From contig NC_092868.1 in assembly GCF_032062135.1 (NCBI RefSeq), forward strand, positions 47,835,626 through 47,899,625: a stretch of 64,000 nt of DNA. Reading direction: 5' to 3'. Below are positions 19,560 through 31,021 of the stretch, one piece after another. A model generated the notes under the pieces. The model made no database searches. It saw nothing but the letters and a program-made list of their open reading frames with translations, and was not told the DNA's origin. Each line of letters starts with the position of its first letter. The stretch's first letter is position 1. A program made the translations under genes and the position numbers. This stretch comes from Pyxicephalus adspersus (lineage: Eukaryota; Chordata; Amphibia; Anura; Pyxicephalidae).

Positions 19560-20170
19560 TGTGCTCCTCATTAAAAAAGAAGTAGTTTAAATATAAAAGT
19601 TTATGTATTTGTTTAAACATTTTCAAAACGCCGCAGCGAACAGCCCCCCCTCCCTCTTGCTTTATTATAACACAAAACATACATTAAAGGAATATCTCAA
19701 TATCGCTGCATAAAATAAAGAAGCATAATTAGAAATCTATACGGTAACAGCTGCGTTCTTCTTAGCAATATGAAAGGAGTTGGCCTACTGAGCTGAGTAG
19801 CTTTGTAGCACATGGTTGGAGCCAGATGATCACAAGATCTTCCTCCCGCTGCAGACCCCAGCGGGATTTATTGCCGTTATTGCTCTGGTATTATCACAAC
19901 AGACATTATTTCTTCTTTCATCTGCTGACCTTGCAAACAAATATAACTTTCTTTTTTTTCCCTGGAGAGGTAATGATTGTCATGGCTCTGTGTTTAGAAA
20001 GGTCTTGCATAAGTCGCCCTTTAAAAAGCCCGATAATGAGGGGGCTAAAATCATTAATAAGAAATGCTAACTACACAGATAAATATTAAGGCTGGAAAGG
20101 TAATTGAAAGAAGCAAAGTTATAGATAAAGATTTTTGCCGGGGGCTTAAAGAGGTAATGCATTGATCAGC
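19560..20170. other. repeat-poor island, strong candidate conserved non-coding element
   Basis: About 600 bases free of repeat families, with ordered high-complexity text: AATATCTCAATATCGCTGCA, GAAGCATAATTAGAAATC, GGTAACAGCTGCGTTC, GGTAATGATTGTCATGG, GATAATGAGGGGGC, AAATCATTAATAAG and GGTAATTGAAAGAAGC. The words include TAATTA/TAATGA homeodomain cores, a CAGCTG E-box and ATTGTCATGG. Two 84-87 codon frames overlap on the same strand in different phases with no motifs, so coding is unlikely. Confidence 0.3.
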
Positions 20171-20461
20171 AGAGACATGGAGAGGGGGTGAGGAGGGGTT
20201 ACTGAGAAGATCTTTTTAGAGACAACAGAGAGAATTTGCAATAATGTGAATTTGGACTTTGAAATTGTAATAATCTACATTTTAGGGATTTTTTGTATTC
20301 TTCATTTGTATTTTCTCCGTGTAACTGCAGTAGTATCAGGCTACACGGCCGTCATTATCCTGCCTGAGCAGTTGATATTAGAAATATAGCTGCCATGTTA
20401 TTGGAAAAGCTTTGATAATTCACAGTTTTGCACTCTAGAAGGTCATTACCAGTCATGAACT
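20171..20461. other. no recognised feature
   Basis: Continuation of repeat-poor sequence, less distinctive than the island before it. Confidence 0.3.
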
Positions 20462-20710
20462 AAGGCTGCATACACACGTCAGATACTCGGCATCTGAGAC
20501 GAACTGTTGTGCTTGAAAATATGACGTGTACAGTGGTCACCCAACGGCATTCATTAATCCACCATACTGGATCAACAAACAACCGATCACTAAGCGTGTC
20601 AATGGAGGTGAGCACAGCGGTATGCTGCTTGCTTGTCTTCCCTCATCTCCTCTCCATAGAACAGAATAGCCCTCATTCATTCATCTGTCACTGGAAACAA
20701 TCATGGAAAG
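20462..20710 (+). mobile_element. GTACACACG MITE (family K), single copy
   Basis: TAAGGCTGCATACACACGTC, GACGTGTACAGTGGTC, GCACAGCGGTATGCTGC and CATCTCCTCTCCATAGAACA keep the order of the copies at 18,857 and 19,123, with more divergence. Confidence 0.6.
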
Positions 20711-21889
20711 AAAATCCTATGAGTGTATATAATAAGACTGAAGATTTCATATGGGACCTTACAGCTTGACATATCTGTTCTGATAGTGAGAGAAGTAAAT
20801 ACCAGCATACTTAGCCATCCCTAAGTGTAAACCAAATACTAAAGTTGGGTCATTTTTTAGTAAATATTAAATATTCCAAAAATACCCGGGGATCCTGACA
20901 ATTCCTTCTCTCTTTAAAGCCAAAACAAATGGTTGATCCTCAGCCCCAAATTATGCAGAATAGTTATTTCTCAGTGTGTTCCTCCAGTCTAGCACAGCCA
21001 CCTACCTTTGGCTTGCTGCAGATTTTCTTGGAGCTCCTGGTTGCTTTCTATAGGCGGGGAGTTGAAAGCCATCAAAGGTCAAAAACTGGAGCTGGTCAAG
21101 TGGTGGGGTTCTCCTTTTTACATAACTCACATATGTTTTATATTAACCTCTGCTAATCATGGAAGTCTCTCTGCAGCATTAAGGGAACCCTATAGGACTC
21201 CATAAGTTGCATACTATGGCCCATATTTTATGACTTGTCAGGCCATATAGCGGAAGTGGGTAGTGATTTCTGCTCCCCATTATGAATGACCCCCCATCGT
21301 GTAGGTGCCGCCATAGTGAATAGTTAATGCCATTCTCAATCTATGAGCATTACTTCCAGACTTACACATCTTTGTACTGGGGGGTCTCAGCGTTCAATAA
21401 AATTCAGCGTAGCTCTGTAATTATAATATATAATATGTAGCTGCTGTTTAGGTATTGGAAATAATTAAAGCAGCAGTTACCAGTACACTGTTTAATCAGC
21501 CATGGCAGCAGGAACATAATAGTGAAGGCGGTTTCTGCCTTGTTCTAACACCATATTTTGCCTCACGTGTGATTCAATTTTGTTCAATCTAATTTTGATT
21601 AGGAGAAAGTAGGTTTTACAAATATTACAGTGGTTACCCTGGATTTTGCAGCTATGGCAACTATTCTCCCTGGGATGTTTCAAGGCTTATCCTAAAGAAA
21701 TATAGCTATGTCTGTTTTGGAGGTCTTGTAAAGCTCAAGAACATATGAATGATTCTATTTATTTTACCCCATGGGAGGTTCATGGGCAGAAATATAAATT
21801 TTAGACAGTTTAAGAATAAAATATATACAATAAAAACTCTTGCTCCCTACATGGAAGCAACGGTACCTCTGCAGAGGTCTGGCACTCCC
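20711..21889. other. no supported gene or named repeat
   Basis: Ordinary sequence. GGCCCATATTTTATGACTTG (21,218) has the wording of a MITE end, but no partner end was found. Confidence 0.3.
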
Positions 21890-22030
21890 CCTTCTGAGTC
21901 ATAGCTACAGATCTCCAATCAGCAGGAAACACAAGTATTTAGAGCAGAGCTATTGGTCAATTTTAGTTAGGGGAGTGTCTGTTTTCTGCAGAGAGACCAC
22001 TGCTGCCACAAGGAGAGCAAGCTTCTTTCT
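21890..22030 (+). repeat. dispersed repeat Q, plus orientation
   Basis: CTCCAATCAGCAGGAAACAC, GGGGAGTGTCTG and CTGCAGAGAGACCACTGCTG are in the same order as the reverse complement of 4,575-4,720. Confidence 0.5.
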
Positions 22031-22079
22031 ACCCATTGATGTGATCTTCCTTAACTTCCTGTACTGAAAATCCAACAGA

Positions 22080-22290
22080 ATGGGAGAGGAAATCTCTACA
22101 AAGTTTAGAGGAGTTCTTTCTTGGAAGATTTCCCTGCATCTCTTCCAGTTCCACAGACCTAACATTTTGAATTCCTCATTACTCTCTCTCTTTCATTACT
22201 CTAGTGGTCACTGGGACAAATCAAATAGGAATCTACCAAGCAGGGATACCAACAGCAATAAAAACTTGACAATCCTATCTAACACTATGT
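22080..22290. repeat. probable MITE (GGAAATCTC...AATAAAAACTTGACA)
   Basis: GAGAGGAAATCTCTACAAAG, GATTTCCCTGCATCTCTTCC, TCACTGGGACAAATCAAATA and AGCAATAAAAACTTGACA resemble a common ranid dispersed element, from memory. The 143-codon open frame that covers it (22,080-22,511) has no domain and is not called. Confidence 0.4.
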
Positions 22291-23055
22291 TAACACTGGC
22301 CATGAGTTTGCAGAGTGGTTGCAGCTTCCTGATGCCAGGGGACCTCCGACTTGGGGGAGACGCTACATATAACTCTCCCCGCAGCAACCCCATAGAGATT
22401 GTAGTCGAGTGGCTGGCGAGGTGCTCATTGCCAGAAGCTGTGCGGGATCACTCAATCGTCTGTACATGTCTTAAAACAAAATGTTGGATTTACAGTACAT
22501 GCACTTTGTGATTTGGGGTGAGAGAACATATAAGGATCTGTATATTTATTTTACTAGTACTTGGTTATTTAAAACCTAAACACCAGTATATTAGCCTGAC
22601 ACCATCTAATGGAAGAATACAAACCGATAACTTATGACGGCGCTGGATACTGCCCACCCATTACAGGGGCAAAGAGTATTCTTTGGCTGAATTTAATGAT
22701 TTGGCCACAGCTCCTTAAATGACACTTGGAAGGTTCAGTACATTCAATAGATTTTTTATCATTACAAAAACAATTAGGTGCTGTTTATGTTGGGACTAGC
22801 GGTTAATAACTATGCCGCCTATCGCTCCTAGTAGCCTATTGGCAACTGCTTGCCGCCTGGAAGAGCTTACAGGCGGTGACTGCTGGATTTTTTGCAAACA
22901 TTTGTACAGACATTTACTTGCAGCTGGAAGTGGTGTATTTTAGTTTTTAACTTGTATTATAGATTTACAGTTCATCAACTGAGATTGATTTCACCTTTGG
23001 ATGTCGCATGCTACATCTGAAAAACTGTATGGCAATGCAACTGCAAACAAATCTC
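22291..23055. other. no recognised feature
   Basis: No gene-like frame and no repeat that I can place. Confidence 0.3.
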
Positions 23056-23275
23056 AAATCTTGGCCAGGACACTATCTGCAGGGAGTTTGCAGGTTCTCC
23101 TTGTGTTTTCATGGGTTTTCTCCCAATTTCCAAAAACATGCAGTTAGGTTAAATTGGCATTACCCTATGGTAATGACATTACGTTGTGAGCCCCTTTGAG
23201 GGACAGTTATTGATGAGACAAGGGACGTTGTAAAGTGCTAGGTAATATGTTGGCATTATATAAATACTGGAGCCA
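23056..23275 (+). mobile_element. SINE-A, head missing
   Basis: GGCCAGGACACTATCTGCAG, GGAGTTTGCAGGTTCTCC, CATGCAGTTAGGTTAAATTGG, TTGTGAGCCCCTTTGAGGG and ATATAAATACTGG are in SINE-A order. Internal parts are shortened. Confidence 0.7.
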
Positions 23276-24125
23276 CTACCCTGCCTTCCTCAGCCATATT
23301 CCAGGACTGCTGTACCCACATGTGTCTATGGTCAATGTTGAGAGCTGTAAAAACAGTAAAGTGACAAGGTCTTTTTAAAAGCTCCCTCTGGCCCACCTAT
23401 ACTCACCTACCATGCACTCCAATAGCACTCCGATATCACCCTGCTGCTCCTCGAGTCAAGCCCTGTGTCAGTTTGCTGCTAAGTGGTATTTGCAGTAATA
23501 CTGTTGTCATACTTCTAAAGGTCTTGGCCTCATTCTACTTGCATGTCCTCGATGTTACAATATAAAGCTTCCCACATGCGGTAAAAATAAATATAATTCA
23601 GGTGTGTATCGCTCTGTGGTTGATGTTGTATTAAAAAAGAAAAGAATAAACACGGATTGTAGATTAGGTTAATGGACAAAAGAATTCTTGGCACAATATA
23701 ATTTTACTAAACTTCTTTCATGACTAATATAAAGGTATTACGCAGGAAGCTAGAGCCAGCCAAGATTTCAGCAATTTCAGCATTGGGGTTCATGAGAAAT
23801 CGTATGCAGATGGATACTTTTTGGTGGACATTAAAAGCACGCCACTGCAGTGCCATGGACATGCTGGGTGTTTTGCCAAGGTAATGCTGAATTTAAATGA
23901 TTCTCCACCAGGGATAGCCTGACCACATTGTGCCAATTCTTATATCAATGACCTGCATAGAATGGTGAGCAATGTGTGCGGAACAAAAAGAGAACCCTGC
24001 CAGGAACATGCCAAATTTCTTTTGGACACTGATCACTAGGTACCCTGTGCCATAAACATGCTAAGAACTCGGCTATGCTAAGCACATGATGTATTTTATC
24101 AGGGACATTATGCACACATTAAATA
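23276..24125. other. no recognised feature
   Basis: No supported gene, RNA or repeat family. Confidence 0.3.
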
Positions 24126-24375
24126 CACTACTGTGGGTTTCCTCCGGGTACTCCGGTTTCCTCCTACATTCCAAAAACATGGAGTAAGGTTTATTGGCTT
24201 CCCCTTTAAAATTGACCTTACACTACATTAATGACATATGACTATGGTAAGGACATTAGATTGTGAGCTCCTTTGAAGGACAGTTAGTGACACGACTATC
24301 GACTTTGTACAGTGCTGCGTAATATGATTGCACAGTATGCGTAAATACTGTGTAATCATAATAATAATAAAAAAA
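24126..24375 (+). mobile_element. SINE-A, 5'-truncated
   Basis: GGGTTTCCTCCGGGTACTCC, CCAAAAACATGGAGTAAGG, GACATTAGATTGTGAGCTCC, GTGCTGCGTAATATGATTG and an (AATA)n tail. Confidence 0.8.
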
Positions 24376-25568
24376 ATAATAGGGTCTTGTTAAGTTTATA
24401 GGATTCTTTATCTGGGACCTGCTGACCAAATCAAGTAGCCAAATTCAGAGGTTTTTTTTGGCATCAGCTACCTCATTCTTGCCAGGAAACTGTATTGGAA
24501 GGCCTGGATACGGTCATAAGTGATTGTCTTGCTGCAGGTTTGCATCTCTTTATTTGGGATCCAGGCCCGGAGTGTCCTAGAAGGAATAGGTGGGCCAGGC
24601 ACTCCTTCCTTTTACCAAACCAGAAATTGGAAATGGCTATGGAGCACCTGGCCAATGATAAGTAAAGGAAGCAGGTCTTTCGGACTAGGGGGAGATGCAG
24701 CCGGAATCCAGGTGGACAGGGACACCCCAGGAGGTCTTCTGATGTTTAGATGTGCGGGACCGACAACTTTGAAAAGTGTCAGAAGGAGGGAGGCTCAATT
24801 TTGTATTTTGCTGTTATGCTGTGATGACACCTGTGAGGGGAAAACCCTAAAATTTGCCTATTTTTGTTGCTGTTTTTGAATAAAAGTGGGAAAAGTGCCC
24901 TGAAATTGGAACTAAGGTCTTAAATACCTCTCGGCAGTGAGTGCATTTGAAACTAATCCGTCACAGCTGCCATACTAAAATGTAATGTTCAGTCAAGAGT
25001 TGGCATTGGATATGGCATCAGATGTACACTAACAGTGACATTTCATGTAGCCGCCATATTTGGACCATTTTCAGCACACTTTTTTCCTTCCATTATTTTC
25101 AGATTTCAGTTGTGCAAAGAACATACACAATTCTGCTAGAACATGTTATCAGCCAAGTTATTTCAGCCCGTCTGCCCTATTCATAAAAGGCCTCCATGTG
25201 TTACTTGCAAGCGCTGGTTATTTTTATTGGTCCTGTGACCTCGCTTTGTCCCATGATGAGTTGCGGAACATGTGCCCACTTTTGTGCACAGCTGCATAGC
25301 TGGAGGGCTCGATCTTCCAGGATTGCATTGTTAGGTTGTGGTCTGGCCTCCCTCCACACTACATAATTCTGTTAATGGAAATGTAGAGTTATTTGTCACA
25401 AAGGGATCAATCTCTGGGCAGAACAGATACAGTAATAGCCAGGAACAATGCACTGCTCTCTGTACACAAACAGAGCACGCAAGAGCAAAACAGAGTGAAG
25501 CAACCTTGGAACCTAATCTACAATATGTCAATCACAAACACTTCGTGATTCTTCAGCTTTTTTAAAGG
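24376..25568. other. unassigned; possible LTR-retroelement remnant at about 24,540-24,900
   Basis: GGACTAGGGGGAGATGCAGCC followed about 180 bases later by TTTTTGAATAAAAGTGGG resembles the join from an internal region to a 3' LTR with poly(A) signal in frog gypsy-like elements. No protein motif or paired LTR is visible, so this is a guess. The remaining sequence shows nothing. Confidence 0.2.
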
Positions 25569-26150
25569 AAAACAGGTTAGAAGGAGAAAAGAGAGGGGCT
25601 TCAGGCTCTTGTTTTAAGTTGTGTATTGTTTGAATAGCAGTTTTGGCTATCAAAGGTCTTAAAGGTCATAATGCCTTTGATAGCCAATTCCAGCAAGACG
25701 TTTCTCTTTGTACCTCTCTCCTCCCTCATCCACGGACTTGGCATTTCATGAATTTAAAGACCAGGAAATATCTGTATTTTATACTACAATCTAACCCAAG
25801 GCATCATCTACAACTTAACCCATATCAGCAGCAACACTTATCCTTATCATCTGTGTCATACCTATCTGTGACAACAGCTCCACCTCGCTTAGACAATATA
25901 TTACTCTTACCCCTGAGGAAGCCCTGTGGCGAAACGTGTCGGGTAACAAGGCGTTTTTCATGCACACCTTTCTAGCCTAGAATGTTACTGTCCTGCTTAG
26001 CCAATCACCAGCCCATGATTCTACATTAGGGAATGATCTTTTATGATGTAACACACTATTGTACTGATATATGATACCAGACTGTTAAACTGCTTTTTAA
26101 AACAATACACAACTTAAAACAACTCTCTTTTCTCCTTCTAACCTGTTTTT
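25569..26150. mobile_element. inverted-repeat element carrying the stem-loop motif (H2)
   Basis: AAAACAGGTTAGAAGGAGAA plus AAGAGAG at the left end (25,569-25,595), and TTGTTTTAAGTTGTGTATTG after a 13-base interruption, recur as an exact reverse complement over nearly all of 26,101-26,149. The termini are thus about 50-bp inverted repeats. The centre has the motif TTACCCCTGAGGAAGCC-CTGT-GGCGAAACGTGTCGGGTAA (25,907-25,946): outer stem TTACCC/GGGTAA, inner stem GCC/GGC. A 14-bp perfect hairpin lies at 25,643-25,687. There is no protein. The class is undecided: a MITE, or a non-autonomous unit of an element with inverted termini. Confidence 0.6.
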
Positions 26151-26310
26151 CATACACTTATCTTTAAAGTCTGAATCAAGAAGTGGTAGATTTCGGAATT
26201 GGGATTTTGGCACAGAAAGGGTTGGTATTTAATGCAGGGTACACTGCACCAGGAGAGGGTTACGGTTACATGGAATATATAAGCATTAGGTTTGGAGGGA
26301 GAATTAGAAT

Positions 26311-26582
26311 AGATTCAGACCTGGTACGAGATCAAGGGATCCTAGTCCGATCCCTGCGGCTTCTGGGCCACCCCTCGGTCACCCACACCACAATGCTCTT
26401 TCCATAAAACCCTGCAGATTTGACAATGGGTGGCAGTGAGTGGTACTGTACCCGTTTCTGATGCCCCTACTCATTCTTTATGAGGCTGGCGCAGGAATAA
26501 GCTTTATCTAGACCCTCCCCTGAGGAAGCCATTCAGCAAACCTGAGGAAGCAGTAGCAACACCACATGTGAACACAGCCCCA
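26311..26582. mobile_element. MITE O, second copy
   Basis: AGATTCAGACCTGGTACGAG at the left and CACATGTGAACACAGCCC at the right match the ends of the element at 9,787-10,054. Both contain TGAGGAAGCAGTA close to the right end and a CATTCTxTATxGAGG-type word in the middle. Confidence 0.45.
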
Positions 26583-27341
26583 GCTTAGGACACGAACCCT
26601 AAATGAATCACATAGGGGTCAGTTTATTAGTGTTTCCTTATAATATTCACCCAACATTCGTAAATCTGTAGTAAAAGAATTGTTTATTAGTCGCCTAGTT
26701 TGTTTCAATTTTTAAGCTGTGCGTATTTTGCTTTTTGTATTTTTCTTCCATATTCTTTTTGCATCTCAGTGCTACTCATCTTTTTTTTAGCCCTTTTCTC
26801 TTTTTTCCTTTTATCTGAGCCATGATGGTGCTGCTTTTTAAAATTCGTATCACTCAGAATCATGTTTTTTGTACCCTTTATCTGTTCCTGACACTACCCC
26901 TTCTGTAGGCTTTCTCCTTTTCATCGGCTTCGCCGATGGAACTACCAGATGATGCAGCTCCATAGAATAATATTATATCACTGTGCGCTCTCTTCCTGTT
27001 CAGTATCCCCAGTGCAAAACACAAATAGAAAATAATCATTTAACAATGCCTTTAGGAATACAAACTTACCCTCAATGATAATTTCATTTGGACCTTTGTA
27101 GATGTTTGTTGGGGGTCAAAAACAAAGGTGATACAGGCAATTTTTCTATCTTTCCAGGAGGGACAAAAAAAAAAATATAAAAGCTCACATGGGAAAATGT
27201 TGAAATTGCAAATGCAGAATTTATAGCTGGGCTCTAGGCAGAAATAAAGGACACAAATGAATGCAGCTTTGTAATCATTACAACATTTGTTATGTATTTA
27301 TTTCATTTATTTATGTATGCATTTCTTTTTTTTCTTTGTAT
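26583..27341. other. no recognised feature
   Basis: T-rich repeat-poor sequence. A 7-bp hairpin, CATCGGCTTCGCCGATG, lies near 26,922. Confidence 0.3.
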
Positions 27342-27420
27342 TAAGGTCCATCTATGCCACAATGCCCTGCGCTGCAATGTTTTGAATACCGATGCATTGT
27401 GCCACAAAGGACCTTAATGT
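27342..27420. repeat. imperfect hairpin
   Basis: ATTAAGGTCCATCTATGCCA (27,342 onward) and TGCCACAAAGGACCTTAAT (ending about 27,419) are an imperfect inverted pair, with ACAATGC/GCATTGT further in. It could be a very short MITE. Confidence 0.5.
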
Positions 27421-27839
27421 CTGAGAATTAATGTGATGCAGTTCATTCATTTTTATATAAATATGATTTTATTGAAATTAATTCAAAATAAATGGGCACT
27501 TCAGTCCACAAAATATTAGTGCTTGTTGCATTTAATTTTGCCATACACGTTGTGCTTGTGTCGTGCTGTGTTTCAACACAGATGGATGAAGGTTGGGTTA
27601 CTCTTACCTTTTATTTGAGGTTCCTAGGATTAAGTGAAACTTTGTAAATTTTAGTGGGATGCATCTGTAACCCACAATTCACTGCATGCCTTCTGAAATA
27701 CGTCAGCAGGTTAAAGTGGCCAATAAATAGTGTTTTCTGTCATCTAAACATTATGCCGCATCCCAAGAACTCACAGAAAACAACTAATCAACAAACCGCA
27801 TCTGGTCATCAATCAAAGATTTAGGATTTAAAATGCCAG

Positions 27840-27980
27840 CAAACTTTATTGAATGCATTATAAAACATAAACATTAAAAACATTATCAAAAATGGGAAGT
27901 AAATTCTATCACTAGTTTGGTTTAAAATATTTCAAACTCAACGCGTTTCACAGACACTAGATTCGCTTCTTCAGGAATTA
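27840..27980 (-). mobile_element. retroelement-like 3' end with stem-loop motif (H3)
   Basis: On the minus strand CCTGAAGAAGCG (27,964-27,975) leads through CTGTGAAACGCGTTGAG (27,935-27,951) to an AATAAA signal at 27,845-27,850. This is the same arrangement of motif and downstream poly(A) signal as at 8,572. The inner stem is weak in this copy. Confidence 0.45.
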
Positions 27981-28984
27981 ATTTGAGACCTGTAGTCCAA
28001 CACAAACTGAAACAACAAATCAAAATTGCAAATTTTTGATACATACTTGATTTTGATGACAACATGTCTTACTGTAGAAAAGTCAATATTAGTGCAAGGA
28101 ATCCTAGGTATGGTAAATAGTAATATCTGGGATTCCCTGTGCTGTTACCTCTTTGCAGGGGATCTTCCATGGCTGACGATGGTTTTACATTGTTGGACTC
28201 ATTAATGTCAATAATGCAGGATTACTTCTCAGGACATAAATAAACTTTTTTAATATGTAAAAAGTATGCGTCATGTTTTATACCAACTTTTTTTTATGGT
28301 GTGCTTGTATACTGTAATACTGAACACTGTATTGAACACTTTCTGTGAATTTGTAGGAAGTACTATTGTAACTCTGTACCTACTATACTGGAGGAGGGAG
28401 CAGATATGTTAAGGTAAGGCATGGGGTCTGGTATGGTACAGAAAGCAAGTCTGTGCCCCCCCTCTCCTGCTCAAACTGGCTTCATGCTAGGATAGGGGTC
28501 CAGGTAAAATTAAGGGGGCATCATTTTTTCATCTGATGAAAATACTTATATAATGTGCAGTTTTAGGTCATCTCCCTAGCAAACAATTTAAAGAATTTGG
28601 CCATCAAACCCAGGTAGATTCGCCCGTTCCTTTTGTTGAGCTGCTTTGGGATGACAACACTAATGGCACCACAACACCCATGTTTTATGGCACGTCACTG
28701 TAACTTCCCAGAATTTACAGGCTCTAAGTGTTTGCAAATGACCAATGCAGGGATTCAGGAGCATGAATGATAACTGTCCCAGTAACAGCCAACTAGGGGA
28801 ACATCTTTGCAGAGATCTCCTGTTAATTCCAGATGCATCCCAGGGACAGAGCCCTCCCTGGGAATTCCTCTAGGGATGTCAGGAACCCCCATTGTACCCT
28901 ATGGTTTCTTTCAGACAGTAGTGACCTAGGAACGGGTGGAAGGAACCAGAACACGCAGAGGGGAACTTGCTACTTTGGTACTGT
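27981..28984. other. no recognised feature
   Basis: No supported gene or repeat family. Confidence 0.3.
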
Positions 28985-29195
28985 GTCAGATAACAGCATA
29001 GTCTGCTGAGGTTGTTGGCTTCACATCCAAGATGGTGGCACCCAACAATAGTATCAAGACTTTGAAGGGACTTTAACAAGTAAAGAGACTATTGAGACTT
29101 TTACAGGTACATGACATACCTAAAATACATTAAATGCACGTATATTCTTAAGGATTTTTTTTCAGTAATGAATCAGGTGACAAGGTAATTTTAGG
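28985..29195. repeat. dispersed repeat P, copy 1
   Basis: GTCTGCTGAGGTTGTTGGC, CATCCAAGATGGTGGCACCC, AGACTTTGAAGGGAC and TTCAGTAATGAATCAGGTGA match 37,295-37,480 in order. It is non-coding. Confidence 0.5.
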
Positions 29196-29215
29196 TATAT
29201 AATGGGGTATTTTAA

Positions 29216-29592
29216 CCTCCCTGGCAGTATTCCTGAGTGTGGATAGGGGAGGATTTTCCATACCAAAAACGGTAACCCCAAGCCACACTTGGGGTGGAAT
29301 TTCCAGGGACATTAAAAGTCCTACCTGGTTCACACATTCCAGCGGTGTCCTCTAGCAGTGCCCGCAGCGTCCTCCAGCGATGTCCGGCATCTGCATCCAT
29401 GGAGTGTGAATGTTAGGGACCTGAGGCCAAGGGAAGCATATGCCAGCCAGACATCTGCTCGTGAGTGCCTGGCTGGGAGTTAGGACCGTTGAAATGGTAG
29501 GCAGGACAGGGCAGGAAATTTAAAATATTGGGGATTTTTAAATGTACCGCTTTTACATTTAGAAATCCTCATTTTTCATACCGCCAGGGAGG
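29216..29592. mobile_element. piggyBac-type MITE with TTAA duplication
   Basis: The ends CCTCCCTGGCAGTAT and ATACCGCCAGGGAGG form an inverted repeat. TTAA lies directly outside both (29,212-29,215 and 29,593-29,596). CCY termini plus a TTAA target are diagnostic of the piggyBac superfamily. The 377-bp interior has no transposase. Confidence 0.85.
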
Positions 29593-29596
29593 TTAA

Positions 29597-30844
29597 GATT
29601 CTTTACCAATCTTCTTTCGGCAAGACAAGTTAAGCAGTATGAGCAGTGGACAGGTAAGGATCCTTTGACTTGTAGTTGAAAACTGCATGATTACCCGCAC
29701 TCGGGCACATAGGAAATTGCTGTTAGGGCTCCATGAGCGGCAAAACGCACCACAGGTCAACGTGTTTGCACCCATTGCCCTTGCCTTAGCAGTGGTGGTG
29801 TGGTTACTGCTCCAGAAGAGGAAAAGCAACTGCTTAGCTACAAGAAACATATGCCTTCCAGTAACTGTGCAGTGACCACAACTCAATTGCAACTGCATGC
29901 AAACACTTGCATCCACTTCTATACTAATGAATGAGAGCAGCTGAGAGCATGCAGGACAATTCTATGGTTTATTGCAAGCCTAAACTGGCCCTCAGTGTTC
30001 ACTGTTTGCTTTGCAATAAAGAGTTCCATTTAGTTTTTATAAAAAGTAATAAAGTCACTTTTACCATAATGCTATTAAACTGGCAAAAGCAGCCGGCAGC
30101 CTAATGTACCCATAATAGACCCCAAAGTACAACCTGAACATAAAAGAAAAGATTTTGTACAGGTTTGGTCTGTAAGTTCCCGCAATCCATCTCCTTTTGT
30201 ATCCTGGAGAATAAACACTTTCTTAATACCATACAGCTCTTATGCCTCCATGGATACATCTGCTATATCTGAGACTTATTTCTTGTTTTTAGCTTCCACA
30301 CATCATTAAACCAACTAACATATTCCATATTCTGACACCTTTCACAAATGATTTCCAGTAGAATCTGCATATCAATGAGACATTGTGTTCTGTACTCTCC
30401 TATTACTATGTCTTATATGTACGGGAGTTCAGTGAATATACTTTATTTTTTAATCATTACCATCACATTTACCTGAAATCACTTTTTATGTTAATTTTGC
30501 AGTTTTACTTGCTTTGTTGTTCGCTTTTCTGATTGGTATTTTAAATACTTAGGGTCAGCTACATATCAGGGAATTCAATAATCATGGCTTGCTTAAAGGG
30601 AAAGTTTGATTATGTATAACAGAAATTGAGTAATGCACCCTAAAGCTGAGTGTATATTATTTTTTCAGTGATTAAGTAGAAAATCTCCAACACTGTTTAG
30701 GGTACCATAGTCACATAATACTTTACGGAATACGGTTTATTAATATGGGGTATTCGATTACTCATCTTGATGCAGTGCCATACAATGGCTGTCCACTACT
30801 GCTCCTCACAATAGAAGTCTATAAGCCCCATAGAAAACATCTAG
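29597..30844. other. no supported gene; possible eroded MITE near 29,690-29,990
   Basis: Wording such as GCGGCAAAACGCACCACAGG and GTGTTTGCACCCATTGCCC suggests a MITE interior, but I found no terminal repeats. The rest, to 30,844, is AT-rich unassigned sequence. Confidence 0.3.
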
Positions 30845-31021
30845 ATAATAATAATAATATTAATAATAATAATAATAATAATATTAATAATGAACAGGAT
30901 TTATTTAGCACCAACATATTAGGGCTGTACATTAAATAGGGATTTCAAATGACAGACAGATACAAACAGTGACACAGGAGGAGAAGGAGAGGACCCTACC
31001 CCGAAGAGCTTACAATCTAGG
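30845..31021 (-). mobile_element. SINE-B (AAT-tailed)
   Basis: An (AAT)n tract, then GAACAGGATTTATTTAGCAC, CACAGGAGGAGAAGGAGAGG and AAGAGCTTACAATCTAG. This is the minus-strand form of the copies at 39,421 and 44,106. SINE-B shares the end of SINE-A but has GATTGTAAGCTCTTC and GTGTCACTGTCTGTAT in place of the SINE-A block. Confidence 0.75.

Noticed and set aside
22080..22511. 143-codon open frame
   Set aside because: The first half is a dispersed repeat; no protein family is recognised.
24540..24900. Gypsy-like LTR retroelement
   Set aside because: Only wording resemblance; no protein motif, paired LTR or primer site, so it is left as a low-confidence note.
25907..25946. Hammerhead ribozyme
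   Set aside because: The core order CTGAxGA/GAAAC is similar, but an extra A precedes the inner stem and a third stem with a UH cleavage site was not found.
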